From Candidatus Latescibacterota bacterium (GTDB lineage: Bacteria; Krumholzibacteriota; Krumholzibacteriia; WVZY01; JAKEHA01), in contig JAKEHA010000002.1 of the NCBI GenBank assembly GCA_022615275.1, forward strand, positions 1 to 23,570: a DNA stretch of 23,570 nt, written 5' to 3'. The position numbers were made by a program, and so were the translations under genes. The notes below the pieces were generated by a model. It did not search any database. It worked only from the letters and a program-made list of their open reading frames with translations, and had not been told where the DNA came from. Numbering within the stretch: the stretch's first letter is position 1; each line of letters begins with the position of its first letter. Below, piece by piece: positions 7,556-14,869 of this stretch.

Positions 7556-9069
7556 TGAGCAGCCGCAGCGCCTGGTCGTTTCAGCACACTCCGGTGGGCA
7601 AGAGCTTCGCGTGGAGCCTCGCCCTCTCGCTTCTCCCCGTCATCGCTTCGTTCGTCGTCTCGTGGATCATCGCGCGCTTCTCCGGCCCCCTGGTGTGGGG
7701 TGCGGTGTCGTGGGCGATGGCGTTCGCAACCGAGGTCCTGATCATCGCCAAGCTCGGTGTCGAGTTGGGCGCGTCGCGTCTCGCGAGCGAGTACGGTGTC
7801 AGCAAACCCGGATCGCTGCGGACACTGCTCTCCACCGCGTCGAACTTGCGTTTGCTGTTCACGCTGCCGACGTCGGTGGCGACGTACGTTCTCGCTCCCC
7901 AGATCGCGCACTGGTTCCACGAAGATTCGCTGGTGTGGCTGGTGCGCGTTTCGGCGGGCATCGTCTTCTGCGCCAGCGTCTACGAGTTCCAGGAGCAATT
8001 CCTGGTGGGATTGAACCGCCACGCGACGGTCTCGCGCGTGCGGGCGGCCATGCTCTCGACGCGCGTGGTCGCGACGGGCGCGGTGGTGGCCCTGGGCCTG
8101 GGAGCGGTCGCCATATTGATCGGCTACGTGGCCGCCTGGCTGGTCGGCATCGCCGCGTTTTCGATGCTCCTGCGCCGCTACCTGCCGCCCGCCGCGCCCG
8201 GAGACCGCGACCGCGCGATCATGCGCCGACGTTTGCTCGCGATGAGCATCCCGCTCGCGATCAGTTCCGCCTCGGTGACGGTTTACTCACAGGTCGACAA
8301 GCTGGTCCTGGGCTATTTTGACAATCTCGAAGAAGTGGGGCAGTACTCGATCGCGCGCGCGGTCACCGAAGTGTCGCTGTTTCCGGCCTTCGCGCTGGTG
8401 ACGACACTGCGACCCGCGCTCGCCTCGCGCTTCACGCGCGGCGACACGGCCGAGTGCGCGCGATTGATCAAAACGTCGCTGCGGCTCTCGTTGGTCTCGG
8501 GCGTATTGTTCGGGTCGATCTTCGTGGCCATGTCGGTGCCGCTCTTGTCGCTCGTGTACTCGGACCAGTACAAATACGCGGGCGAGCTGATGGTGATGTT
8601 CGCGTGGGTGGTCGTGATTCGAAGCCTGGGCGCGATGGTGCTCCCGGCCCTGCTCGCGGCCGAGAAGATCCGGACCTACGCCTGGCTCACGACGGCCGCC
8701 GCGATCTTGAACCTGGCTCTCAATCTGGTTCTCATCCCGCGCATGCATTCGCGCGGGGCCATCGTGGCGACCATCGTATCGTACGGACTATTGCTCGTGT
8801 TTGGACTTCGCGAAGTATTCGGGACATTCGGGGTTCGTGTGAGCCCTCGTGCGGTCGGGGCGGGAATACGCACGCTTCTTGCAGGCGTTCTGGTTGCGGC
8901 GCTCCTGTGGGCGGTCATCCGCCAGCTCGACTCCCCCCTGGGCGGCTGGACGGTGGCGCTCGCGGCGGCCCATGTCCTGCTGTACGGGCTTCTGGTATGG
9001 GCGTTTCGTATCATGCGCCCCGACGAGGTTCGCCCCATGGTCGGTAACTTGTTGAAGCTAAAAGGGTAG
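7555..9069 (+). CDS. Wzx-type oligosaccharide flippase (MATE/MVF-like)
   Basis: A 504-residue polytopic membrane protein with a dozen or more hydrophobic segments, the first at about 20-40, and few charged residues between them. The segment QVDKLVLGYF near residue 246, followed by YSIARAVTEV, and the LVLIPRMHSRGAIVAT region near 390-405 are typical of Wzx/polysaccharide biosynthesis export proteins. It would move lipid-linked oligosaccharide from the cytoplasmic to the outer face of the inner membrane. Its start overlaps the wecB stop by one base, so the two are translationally coupled. No Wzy polymerase or additional glycosyltransferase is present in the window; they must be elsewhere or beyond the sequenced stretch. 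Confidence 0.85.
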   Translation: MSSRSAWSFQHTPVGKSFAWSLALSLLPVIASFVVSWIIARFSGPLVWGAVSWAMAFATEVLIIAKLGVELGASRLASEYGVSKPGSLRTLLSTASNLRLLFTLPTSVATYVLAPQIAHWFHEDSLVWLVRVSAGIVFCASVYEFQEQFLVGLNRHATVSRVRAAMLSTRVVATGAVVALGLGAVAILIGYVAAWLVGIAAFSMLLRRYLPPAAPGDRDRAIMRRRLLAMSIPLAISSASVTVYSQVDKLVLGYFDNLEEVGQYSIARAVTEVSLFPAFALVTTLRPALASRFTRGDTAECARLIKTSLRLSLVSGVLFGSIFVAMSVPLLSLVYSDQYKYAGELMVMFAWVVVIRSLGAMVLPALLAAEKIRTYAWLTTAAAILNLALNLVLIPRMHSRGAIVATIVSYGLLLVFGLREVFGTFGVRVSPRAVGAGIRTLLAGVLVAALLWAVIRQLDSPLGGWTVALAAAHVLLYGLLVWAFRIMRPDEVRPMVGNLLKLKG

Positions 9070-9086
9070 CCACGGACGAATCACAA

Positions 9087-9116
9087 TTGACAGGGTTGTG
9101 GGACGCGACCTACCCT
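9087..9116 (+). promoter_or_regulatory. Promoter of the WecA-like transferase
   Basis: TTGACA, a perfect -35 hexamer, lies at 9087-9092. TACCCT at 9111-9116 after an 18-base spacer fits the TAnnnT shape of the other -10 boxes here. The TTG of this -35 also begins the longest open frame for the next gene, which argues that the frame's first 30 codons are not translated. Confidence 0.45.
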
Positions 9117-9163
9117 CGGAACGCTTTGCCCGAGGCGCGGTCACCTGCAACAGGGTTTGCAGC

Positions 9164-9169
9164 AGGAGG
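9164..9169 (+). promoter_or_regulatory. Ribosome binding site that sets the start of the WecA-like gene
   Basis: AGGAGG stands 7 bases before the in-frame TTG at 9177. No comparable site precedes the TTG at 9087 or the ATG at 9207. Confidence 0.65.
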
Positions 9170-9176
9170 CAGTCCG

Positions 9177-10313
9177 TTGTTTGGAAGCTCCACTTGGTTC
9201 AGTGACATGACGATCTTCGTGGCCGCGCTCGCAGTGAGTGCGCTCGCAACGCCCTTGATCAGAAAATTCGCGATCCGCTGGCGCGTGGGCGACAAGCCCA
9301 ACGGTCGCAAGATTCACCCCGACGTCATCCCGCATCTGGGCGGAATCGCGCTCTTGCTCGGCGTGCTGGCCGGTATTGCCATCGCCGCCGGGGAACACAC
9401 GACGGTGATCGGCAAGGCGCTGCCGGCCACATTGCTCGTCGTCCTCCTGGGACTGATCGACGACACGCGCAACCTGGCCGCGCGCCCCAAGCTCGTGGTG
9501 CAGGTGGTGGCCGCGAGCATGCTGGTGGCGGTCGGCTTCCGGTTGTTCACCGGCATTCATATGATCGATTCGATCGCGGTCGTCGCCGGGGTCGTGACGC
9601 TCCTCTTCATCGTGGGCATGTTGAGCTCGGTGAATCTGGTAGACGGCCACGACGGGCTGGCGGCGGGTGTCGCGCTGATCGCGTCGATCGCCTTCGCCGT
9701 CATCGGTACCATGGACAACGCCGACGGCGTCGTGGCGGGCTCGATCGCGATCGCGGGCGCGTGCCTCGGCTTCCTCCTGTTCAATTTCCCGCCCGCGCGC
9801 ATCTACATGGGCGACACCGGCGCCATGCTGCTCGGGTGGACCCTGGCCCAGATCGCGTGCCTGATTACCATGCGCCAGCCGACGGTGAACACGTTCGCCG
9901 CCGTGATGCTGGTGCTGGGTGTTCCCATCCTGGATACGCTGCTCGCGGTGGCGCGCCGCATCGTGCTGCGCGCGCCGCTCTTCGCGGCCGACCATCTCCA
10001 CGTGCACCACGTGCTGCGCCAATCCGGGTTGTCGCCGCGCAAGACCCTGCTGGTCCTGTACGGCCTGCAGGCGGTCCTGGCCGGGCTGGGCATCGCCGCC
10101 GCCACGGGCAGCGCCGTGCCGGTCATCGTCGGACTCGGTGTGGTGACTGTCGCCTTCGTCGCGTTCCTGCGCGCAATGATAGAAGGACGCGCCGCGGAAG
10201 CAACCGCCGCCGATGCGATACCGCAGCCGGTGGCGCGTGCCGCCGCGTCAATATCATTCCAGTCGAACTTCTCGACCAACGTCTCCGAGCGCCGCACCTC
10301 CATCGGTCGTTAG
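9177..10313 (+). CDS. WecA/TagO-like polyprenyl-phosphate sugar-1-phosphate transferase
   Basis: A 378-residue multi-spanning enzyme of the MraY/WecA superfamily. It transfers a HexNAc-1-phosphate, probably GlcNAc-1-P, from a UDP-sugar to undecaprenyl phosphate, starting lipid-linked glycan synthesis at the inner membrane. Motifs in order are the DD pair (95-96) in LIDDTRN, NLVDGHDGLAAG (153-164), GDTGAM (212-217) and DHLHVHH (273-279), the last being the WecA-type His motif. About ten hydrophobic segments are visible. The TTG start at 9177 is chosen for the perfect AGGAGG upstream; the longer frame from 9087 begins in a -35 box, and the ATG at 9207 would give 368 residues. The C-terminal tail is Ala/Arg-rich and not conserved. 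It is the last gene of the polysaccharide region. Confidence 0.88.
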   Translation: MFGSSTWFSDMTIFVAALAVSALATPLIRKFAIRWRVGDKPNGRKIHPDVIPHLGGIALLLGVLAGIAIAAGEHTTVIGKALPATLLVVLLGLIDDTRNLAARPKLVVQVVAASMLVAVGFRLFTGIHMIDSIAVVAGVVTLLFIVGMLSSVNLVDGHDGLAAGVALIASIAFAVIGTMDNADGVVAGSIAIAGACLGFLLFNFPPARIYMGDTGAMLLGWTLAQIACLITMRQPTVNTFAAVMLVLGVPILDTLLAVARRIVLRAPLFAADHLHVHHVLRQSGLSPRKTLLVLYGLQAVLAGLGIAAATGSAVPVIVGLGVVTVAFVAFLRAMIEGRAAEATAADAIPQPVARAAASISFQSNFSTNVSERRTSIGR

Positions 10314-10354
10314 AGAGTCAGCGTGTCACGCGCCGTCGCCGCGTCCCGGCCGCG

Positions 10355-10383
10355 TTGACCTACCCCTAGCGCTGTGCTATCGT
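10355..10383 (+). promoter_or_regulatory. Promoter of the hemC-like / serS / porY unit
   Basis: TTGACC (10355-10360), a 17-base spacer and TATCGT (10378-10383), with TG one base upstream of the hexamer, an extended -10. A short inverted repeat, TAGC-gctgt-GCTA (10367-10379), lies in the spacer and overlaps the -10. The leader to the ATG at 10466 is about 75 bases. Confidence 0.5.
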
Positions 10384-10465
10384 TTCGCCCACTTACCGAC
10401 GGGCGCGCAGTGCACCTTCTCCCAGTACGGATGGAACCCGTTTGACGACGAAAACGACGTGTCGT

Positions 10466-11365
10466 ATGGCGAGTGACGTCGACCTCCTCTCGCGCGTTCA
10501 GCTCGAGGAAGTCGTGCGGCTCCTCGACGCGTATGGATCGAAGCACGCGATCGACTTCGTCACCCCCGAAGAGCCGGAGTCGCTGAATCTCCTGCGCGCG
10601 GCACCGGGTTCGCCCGAGCGCTTGGCGGTCCTGATGAGCGTTTTGCTGGACCGCGAGTGCGACGTGCTGGTGCTGGACGCCTCCGCACTCCCCACCAAGA
10701 TGCCGGCCGGGCTCACCATCGGGGCGCTCACGCGCCGGATTACTCCCTACGACGCGCTCATCTCCAACAACGATTGCATCCTCGACGAATTGCCCGAGAA
10801 CGCGAGCCTCGTGACCAGCACGATGCGCCGCGAAGCCCAGCTGCGCTACTACCGCCCGGACTTGAAGATCGTGCGCATGCAGGGCAGCATCGACGCGGTG
10901 ATGCAAAAGGTGAAAAGCGCCAAGGTCGACTGCGCCGTGGTGGCGGCGGCCGACGTCGAGCGCTTGAGCAAGCAGGAATACGTGGCCGAATTATTGACCA
11001 ACTCGGTGTGCGTGCCGGCCGCGGGGCAGGGTGCGCTGGCCGTCCTCATTCGGTCGTCGGAAGACCAATTCAAGGACACCGTGCAGTCGATCAACGACCC
11101 CGCCACCCACGGCATGCTGCGCGCCGAGTGGTCGTTCCTCGAACACTTGGAAGTCGACCCCGCCGCGCCGGTCGCCGTGCTGGCCAGCATCGAAGGCAAG
11201 GCCCTCGAGCTGGAGGCCATGGTCGCGTTCCCCGACGGGAGCGAGAAGATCCAGTGCATGGTCAAGGGTACTATCGGCAACGAAGAAGACCTCGGCCGCA
11301 CGCTCGCCGTGGAACTGCTCGAATCCGGCGGCCGCGAAGTGATCGAAGAGTTCCGCCTCTCTTAG
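10466..11365 (+). CDS. Hydroxymethylbilane synthase (HemC) homologue lacking the catalytic residues
   Basis: A 299-residue protein that aligns along its length with porphobilinogen deaminase. Matching blocks are LPTKMPAGL (75-83, cf. VPTExPxGL), STMRREAQL (118-126), RPDLKIV (130-136), LIxNN-like domain linkers, PAAGQGALAV (184-193) and NDPATHGMLRAEWSFL (210-225). The HSxKD block is replaced by LDASA (70-74), so the catalytic Asp position is A74. The cofactor loop GGCQxP is replaced by VDPAAP (230-235), so the Cys that carries dipyrromethane is P232. GNVxTR is also degenerate (GSIDAV, 140-145). It cannot be a normal HemC, and is probably a ligand-binding or regulatory derivative. A TTG at 10442 would add eight residues. 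It is 7 bases from serS, so they are co-transcribed. Confidence 0.72.
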   Translation: MASDVDLLSRVQLEEVVRLLDAYGSKHAIDFVTPEEPESLNLLRAAPGSPERLAVLMSVLLDRECDVLVLDASALPTKMPAGLTIGALTRRITPYDALISNNDCILDELPENASLVTSTMRREAQLRYYRPDLKIVRMQGSIDAVMQKVKSAKVDCAVVAAADVERLSKQEYVAELLTNSVCVPAAGQGALAVLIRSSEDQFKDTVQSINDPATHGMLRAEWSFLEHLEVDPAAPVAVLASIEGKALELEAMVAFPDGSEKIQCMVKGTIGNEEDLGRTLAVELLESGGREVIEEFRLS

Positions 11366-11372
11366 TACTCCC

Positions 11373-12644
11373 GTGATCGACCGACGACTTATTCGCGATA
11401 ACCCCGAGCGCGTGCGCGAGGGGCTCACCCGCCGTCAGGCGGGAGCCGACCTCCTCGACAAGGTTTTCCAGCTCGACCGAATTCACCGAACGAACATTCA
11501 TTCTATTGAAACCCTCCAACACGAGCGCAACGTCGCCTCGCAAGAGATCGCGACCCGCAAGAAGCAAGGCGAGGACATCGAAAACCTGCACGCTTCAATG
11601 AAGGTGACGTCAGCCAAGATCAAGGAGCTCGAGGCCACCAACAAGGCCATTGAAGAGGAGCTCGATGTTCTCCTCCTCACCATCCCCAATCTCCCGCACG
11701 CCAGCGTCCCCGACGGCGCCGACGCCGCTTCCAACAAAGTCGTGCGCACTGTCGGCACCGCCAAGAAGCCCTTCGACGACGTGCTCCCGCACTGGGAGAT
11801 GGGCGAGAAGCTGGGCATCCTCGACCTCGAGGCCGGCCGCATCGTCAGCGGGCGCGGCTTCATCGTGTTTCGCGGCGACGGCGCGCTCTTGTGCCGCGCC
11901 CTCATTCAACTCATGCTCGACATGCACATCGAGCAGGGTTACGTCGAAGTTTCGATTCCGTTTCTCGTCCACCGCGCCTCGATGACGGGCACCGGGCAAC
12001 TGCCCAAGTTCGAAGTCGACATGTACCGGTGTGCCGAGGACGACCTCTTTCTCATTCCCACCGCGGAAGTCCCGGTGACGAACTTGCACCGCGAATCGAC
12101 GCTGGAGAAAGACAAGCTTCCCATCAGGTACTGCGCCTACAGCCCCTGCTTCCGGCGCGAAGCCGGGAGCCACGGTGCGGACACGCGCGGGCTCCTGCGC
12201 GTGCACCAGTTCGACAAGGTGGAGATGGTGAAGTTCGTGCACCCCGATTCGTCGTACGACGAGTTGGAAACGCTCACCACCGACGCCACCGCCGTGCTCG
12301 ACGCACTCGAGCTCCCGTACCGCGTGGTGACGCTGTGCGCCGGCGACTTGGGCTTCGCCAGTGCGAAAACCTACGATTTGGAAACCTACGCGCCCGGTGT
12401 CGACAAGTGGCTCGAAGTCTCGTCGTGCAGCAACTTCGAAGATTTCCAGGCTCGCCGCGCCGAAATTCGACTGAGAAAGAGCGACGGGGAGAAGCACAAG
12501 TTCGTGCACACGCTGAACGGATCCGGATTGGCGCTGCCGCGCGTGGTGGCGTCCATCCTCGAAGTGCACCAGACCCCGACCGGCCGCGTTCGCATCCCCG
12601 CGAAACTGCGCCCGTACATGCGCGGCAAGGAGTTCCTGGGCTGA
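11373..12644 (+). CDS. serS: Seryl-tRNA synthetase
   Basis: A 423-residue class II synthetase that charges tRNA-Ser (and tRNA-Sec if present). The N-terminal tRNA-binding coiled coil spans about 28-105. The catalytic domain has the TAEVP serine/ATP-site segment (230-234), motif 2 around FRREAGSHGADTRG (260-273) with LLRVHQFDKVEM after it, and motif 3 GSGLALPR (383-390). SSCSNFEDFQARR (350-362) is also standard. Length is normal. GTG start, 8th base after the stop of the HemC-like gene; MIDRRLIRDNPERV is the usual N-terminus. No T-box or other leader precedes it, so it depends on the upstream promoter. The kinase gene follows after 3 bases. Confidence 0.97.
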   Translation: MIDRRLIRDNPERVREGLTRRQAGADLLDKVFQLDRIHRTNIHSIETLQHERNVASQEIATRKKQGEDIENLHASMKVTSAKIKELEATNKAIEEELDVLLLTIPNLPHASVPDGADAASNKVVRTVGTAKKPFDDVLPHWEMGEKLGILDLEAGRIVSGRGFIVFRGDGALLCRALIQLMLDMHIEQGYVEVSIPFLVHRASMTGTGQLPKFEVDMYRCAEDDLFLIPTAEVPVTNLHRESTLEKDKLPIRYCAYSPCFRREAGSHGADTRGLLRVHQFDKVEMVKFVHPDSSYDELETLTTDATAVLDALELPYRVVTLCAGDLGFASAKTYDLETYAPGVDKWLEVSSCSNFEDFQARRAEIRLRKSDGEKHKFVHTLNGSGLALPRVVASILEVHQTPTGRVRIPAKLRPYMRGKEFLG

Positions 12645-12647
12645 CGG

Positions 12648-13895
12648 ATGGCGTCGGCGCCCGGCGGCAGCATTCGGTTCTGGCTGAAGGGATACCTGTT
12701 CCTCGGCGTGGCCGTGCTCATCCTGGCCATGCTGATCTACTCCAACCACCTGATTGCGCGCATGCGCGAGAACTCCGAGGCCACCAGCCGCCTGTTCTCG
12801 CGCTACATGGCCAACGTCATCTTCGAGGTGACCGACGACGGCCGCATGGCCGACCTGAAAGAGGTCATCGCCGAGAGTGATCTCCCCATCATCATTACCG
12901 TGCTCGACGGAATTCCGATTCTGTGGAGCAACGTGCCGGTCGAGGAACGCACCGCCGAAGACCTCGATCTTCTCGAGTTCATCGACATCGACAATCCGCC
13001 CAACGAGAAGTTCCGCAAGTTGGTGTCGCTCTACCGCGAGTACGACAAGACCAACGACCCCATTCCCATTCGTGTGGTGGGCGCGACCGAGCCCTCGGGT
13101 TGGGTGCACTACGGCCCGTCGCCGCTCCAGCGCGAGTTGCGCTACATGCCCTTCGTGCTGCTCGGGATCTTCCTCGTGTTCATGGCGGTCGCGATCCAGG
13201 GGCTGCGTTACTTGAAACTAAGCGAGCAGCGCTCCATCTGGGTCGGCCTCGCCAAGGAGACCGCGCATCAGTTGGGAACCCCGCTCTCCGCGATGCTCGG
13301 ATGGGTGCAGGTGATCAAGGACCGCGCGTCCGACAAAGGCTACGACGACATCCGTGCGTCCGTCGAAGAGATGGAAGTCGACCTCGGGCGTTTGAACAAG
13401 GTGACCGAGCGCTTCAGCAAGATTGGCTCGACGCCGGATTTGGTCGAAGTCGACTTGAAGCGCGTGCTCGAGAACACCGCGGCCTATTTCCAGAAGCGCC
13501 TCCCCAGCTTGAAATCGAAGTCGGCGATCTCGCTCGTCGTCGGCGACATCGCGCGCGTGCGCGGCAACAAAGAGCTGCTCGAGTGGGTCTTCGAGAATCT
13601 CGTGAAGAACGCCATCGACGCCCTCGGCGAAGCCGGCGGTCAAATCGAGATCCGCGCCGCCAACGAAGCCAGCGGCAAGTTCGTCGACGTCACCGTGCAA
13701 GATTCCGGCCGCGGCATCCCCGGCGCGCTCCGCGACGACGTTTTCCGCCCCGGCTTCACCACCAAGCGCCGCGGCTGGGGCCTCGGCCTCGCCCTCGCCC
13801 GCCGCATCGTCGAGGAATACCACGGTGGCTCCATCAAATTGGTGGAGTCACGACCTGGCAAGACGACGTTTCTAGTTCGACTACCAGCGGCTTGA
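12648..13895 (+). CDS. porY: PorY-like sensor histidine kinase
   Basis: A 415-residue membrane kinase. A transmembrane segment at about 14-34, a periplasmic sensor of about 130 residues (35-165) and a second transmembrane segment (166-184) lead without a HAMP domain into the H box AKETAHQLGTPLSAMLGW (202-219, phospho-acceptor H207). The N box is ENLVKNAIDAL (316-326), G1 is DSGRGIP (352-358), and the F/G2 region FTTKRRGWGLGLAL spans 370-383. The QxxWVGxAKETAHQLGTPLS block is characteristic of PorY and related Bacteroidota kinases. The cognate PorX-type regulator is encoded 2.5 kb downstream, beyond a restriction-modification pair. Assignment to PorY rests on motifs and the nearby porX; a different partner is possible. 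It follows serS by 3 bases. Confidence 0.8.
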   Translation: MASAPGGSIRFWLKGYLFLGVAVLILAMLIYSNHLIARMRENSEATSRLFSRYMANVIFEVTDDGRMADLKEVIAESDLPIIITVLDGIPILWSNVPVEERTAEDLDLLEFIDIDNPPNEKFRKLVSLYREYDKTNDPIPIRVVGATEPSGWVHYGPSPLQRELRYMPFVLLGIFLVFMAVAIQGLRYLKLSEQRSIWVGLAKETAHQLGTPLSAMLGWVQVIKDRASDKGYDDIRASVEEMEVDLGRLNKVTERFSKIGSTPDLVEVDLKRVLENTAAYFQKRLPSLKSKSAISLVVGDIARVRGNKELLEWVFENLVKNAIDALGEAGGQIEIRAANEASGKFVDVTVQDSGRGIPGALRDDVFRPGFTTKRRGWGLGLALARRIVEEYHGGSIKLVESRPGKTTFLVRLPAA

Positions 13896-13968
13896 TCGCG
13901 GGACGTGGACATGAGAACCGATTTGTGGACCATCTATTCTTGGGTTTTCGGCTTATTGAGGTTGCCAG

Positions 13969-14781
13969 ATGAAATCAACGACTAAGGTTCGTGGTACGAG
14001 CAAGATTGTTGCAACAAGTCCCGGATGCGCTCCGCTGAAGCTCGCTTACGAAAGAGCCGTCGCGGCGAAGCCGAAGACTTGGGAGGAAGTCGAGCATGAG
14101 TTTCTGCGTGGCATGGAAGCCTTTGATCTCAACATAGCCAGCGGACGCGCAAATATGGGCGATCTGCAAAATGGAAAGGGCGACTTCTTCAATGACCTAC
14201 TTGCCTTGCTTCTCGAGAATTGTGCACAGGTTCAACTCTTCAGTCGAGCTGCGGTGCCGGGACTGACGTTTCCGCGACACAATCTGGATGTTACATACCC
14301 ACCAGAGGGTACGATCGAGTTTATTCTTGAAGCTAAGGCCGTGGGGACACCAAAACACCCCGGTAGCCCACGGGCGAAGGTCGTGGGGCGCGCTGGATCA
14401 GCCGACCTTGACAAGCGTATCAAAGAAATTGGTTTTAAGACGATTGATCTTAAGGCTGAGTTCGCGAGGATTTCCGCTTCAACGGGACAGAGCCCAACCA
14501 CGATATCTGGCGATCTCACCACGTGGTTGCGGTCTGTCAAACCGAAATCATACGTTTTCTTCGCTGCTCGCGTCATAAGTGACAAGGATCGCGATCGCGT
14601 TGTAAGGATGGCAGACGTTGCCGCGCTCGTGAGCGATGCGGTCGGCGTATTTTGCTACAAAATCAATCCGGCGGATCCATCAGGATACGCCGCCGCCAAA
14701 GTCCCTCCCCACATAGAGTTGAGTCGCGTCCTCTTCCGTGCGTGCAACGATCTCACGGCCCTGAAGCAGCCCAGGGCGTGA
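13969..14781 (+). CDS. Putative type II restriction endonuclease
   Basis: A 270-residue protein next to a DNA adenine methyltransferase. LQNGKGDFFNDLLALLLE (66-83) and a PD-(D/E)xK-like core are visible: D107 in RHNLDVTYPP, then E121-A-K123 in IEFILEAK. That spacing and strand pattern suit a nuclease active site. The family and recognition sequence are not recognised; gamma-type methyltransferase partners such as XamI- or TaqI-like systems are candidates only. Codon use includes many A/T-ending codons and the GC content is clearly below that of the flanking genes, a sign of horizontal transfer. The ATG at 13969 has GAGG a few bases upstream. The 73 bases between porY and this gene show no strong promoter or terminator. 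Confidence 0.68.
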   Translation: MKSTTKVRGTSKIVATSPGCAPLKLAYERAVAAKPKTWEEVEHEFLRGMEAFDLNIASGRANMGDLQNGKGDFFNDLLALLLENCAQVQLFSRAAVPGLTFPRHNLDVTYPPEGTIEFILEAKAVGTPKHPGSPRAKVVGRAGSADLDKRIKEIGFKTIDLKAEFARISASTGQSPTTISGDLTTWLRSVKPKSYVFFAARVISDKDRDRVVRMADVAALVSDAVGVFCYKINPADPSGYAAAKVPPHIELSRVLFRACNDLTALKQPRA

Positions 14782-14810
14782 CGGCGTTCGAGAAAAAAAC
14801 TTCGCACAGT

Positions 14811-14867
14811 GGAGGAAGGCTTGTATTATTTGCACCTCCTCGACGCGGGGAATTTGGGAGGAAGAGG
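14811..14867 (+). promoter_or_regulatory. Leader with competing Shine-Dalgarno and anti-Shine-Dalgarno segments
   Basis: GGAGG at 14811-14815 and the real ribosome binding site GGGAGGA at 14856-14862 can each pair with CCTCC at 14835-14839. Pairing with the second would hide the methyltransferase ribosome binding site; pairing with the first would free it. The stems are only 5 to 6 pairs, so this is a suggestion, not a demonstrated switch. Confidence 0.3.
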
Positions 14868-14869
14868 CC

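Noticed and set aside
10314..10465. Rho-independent terminator after the WecA-like gene
   Set aside because: GC-rich inverted repeats such as GCGTG-t-CACGC are present, but none has a following T-run.
11610..13109. 499-codon open frame opposite serS and porY
   Set aside because: Shadow of strongly conserved genes on the other strand; low-complexity translation dominated by Val, His, Arg and Gly.
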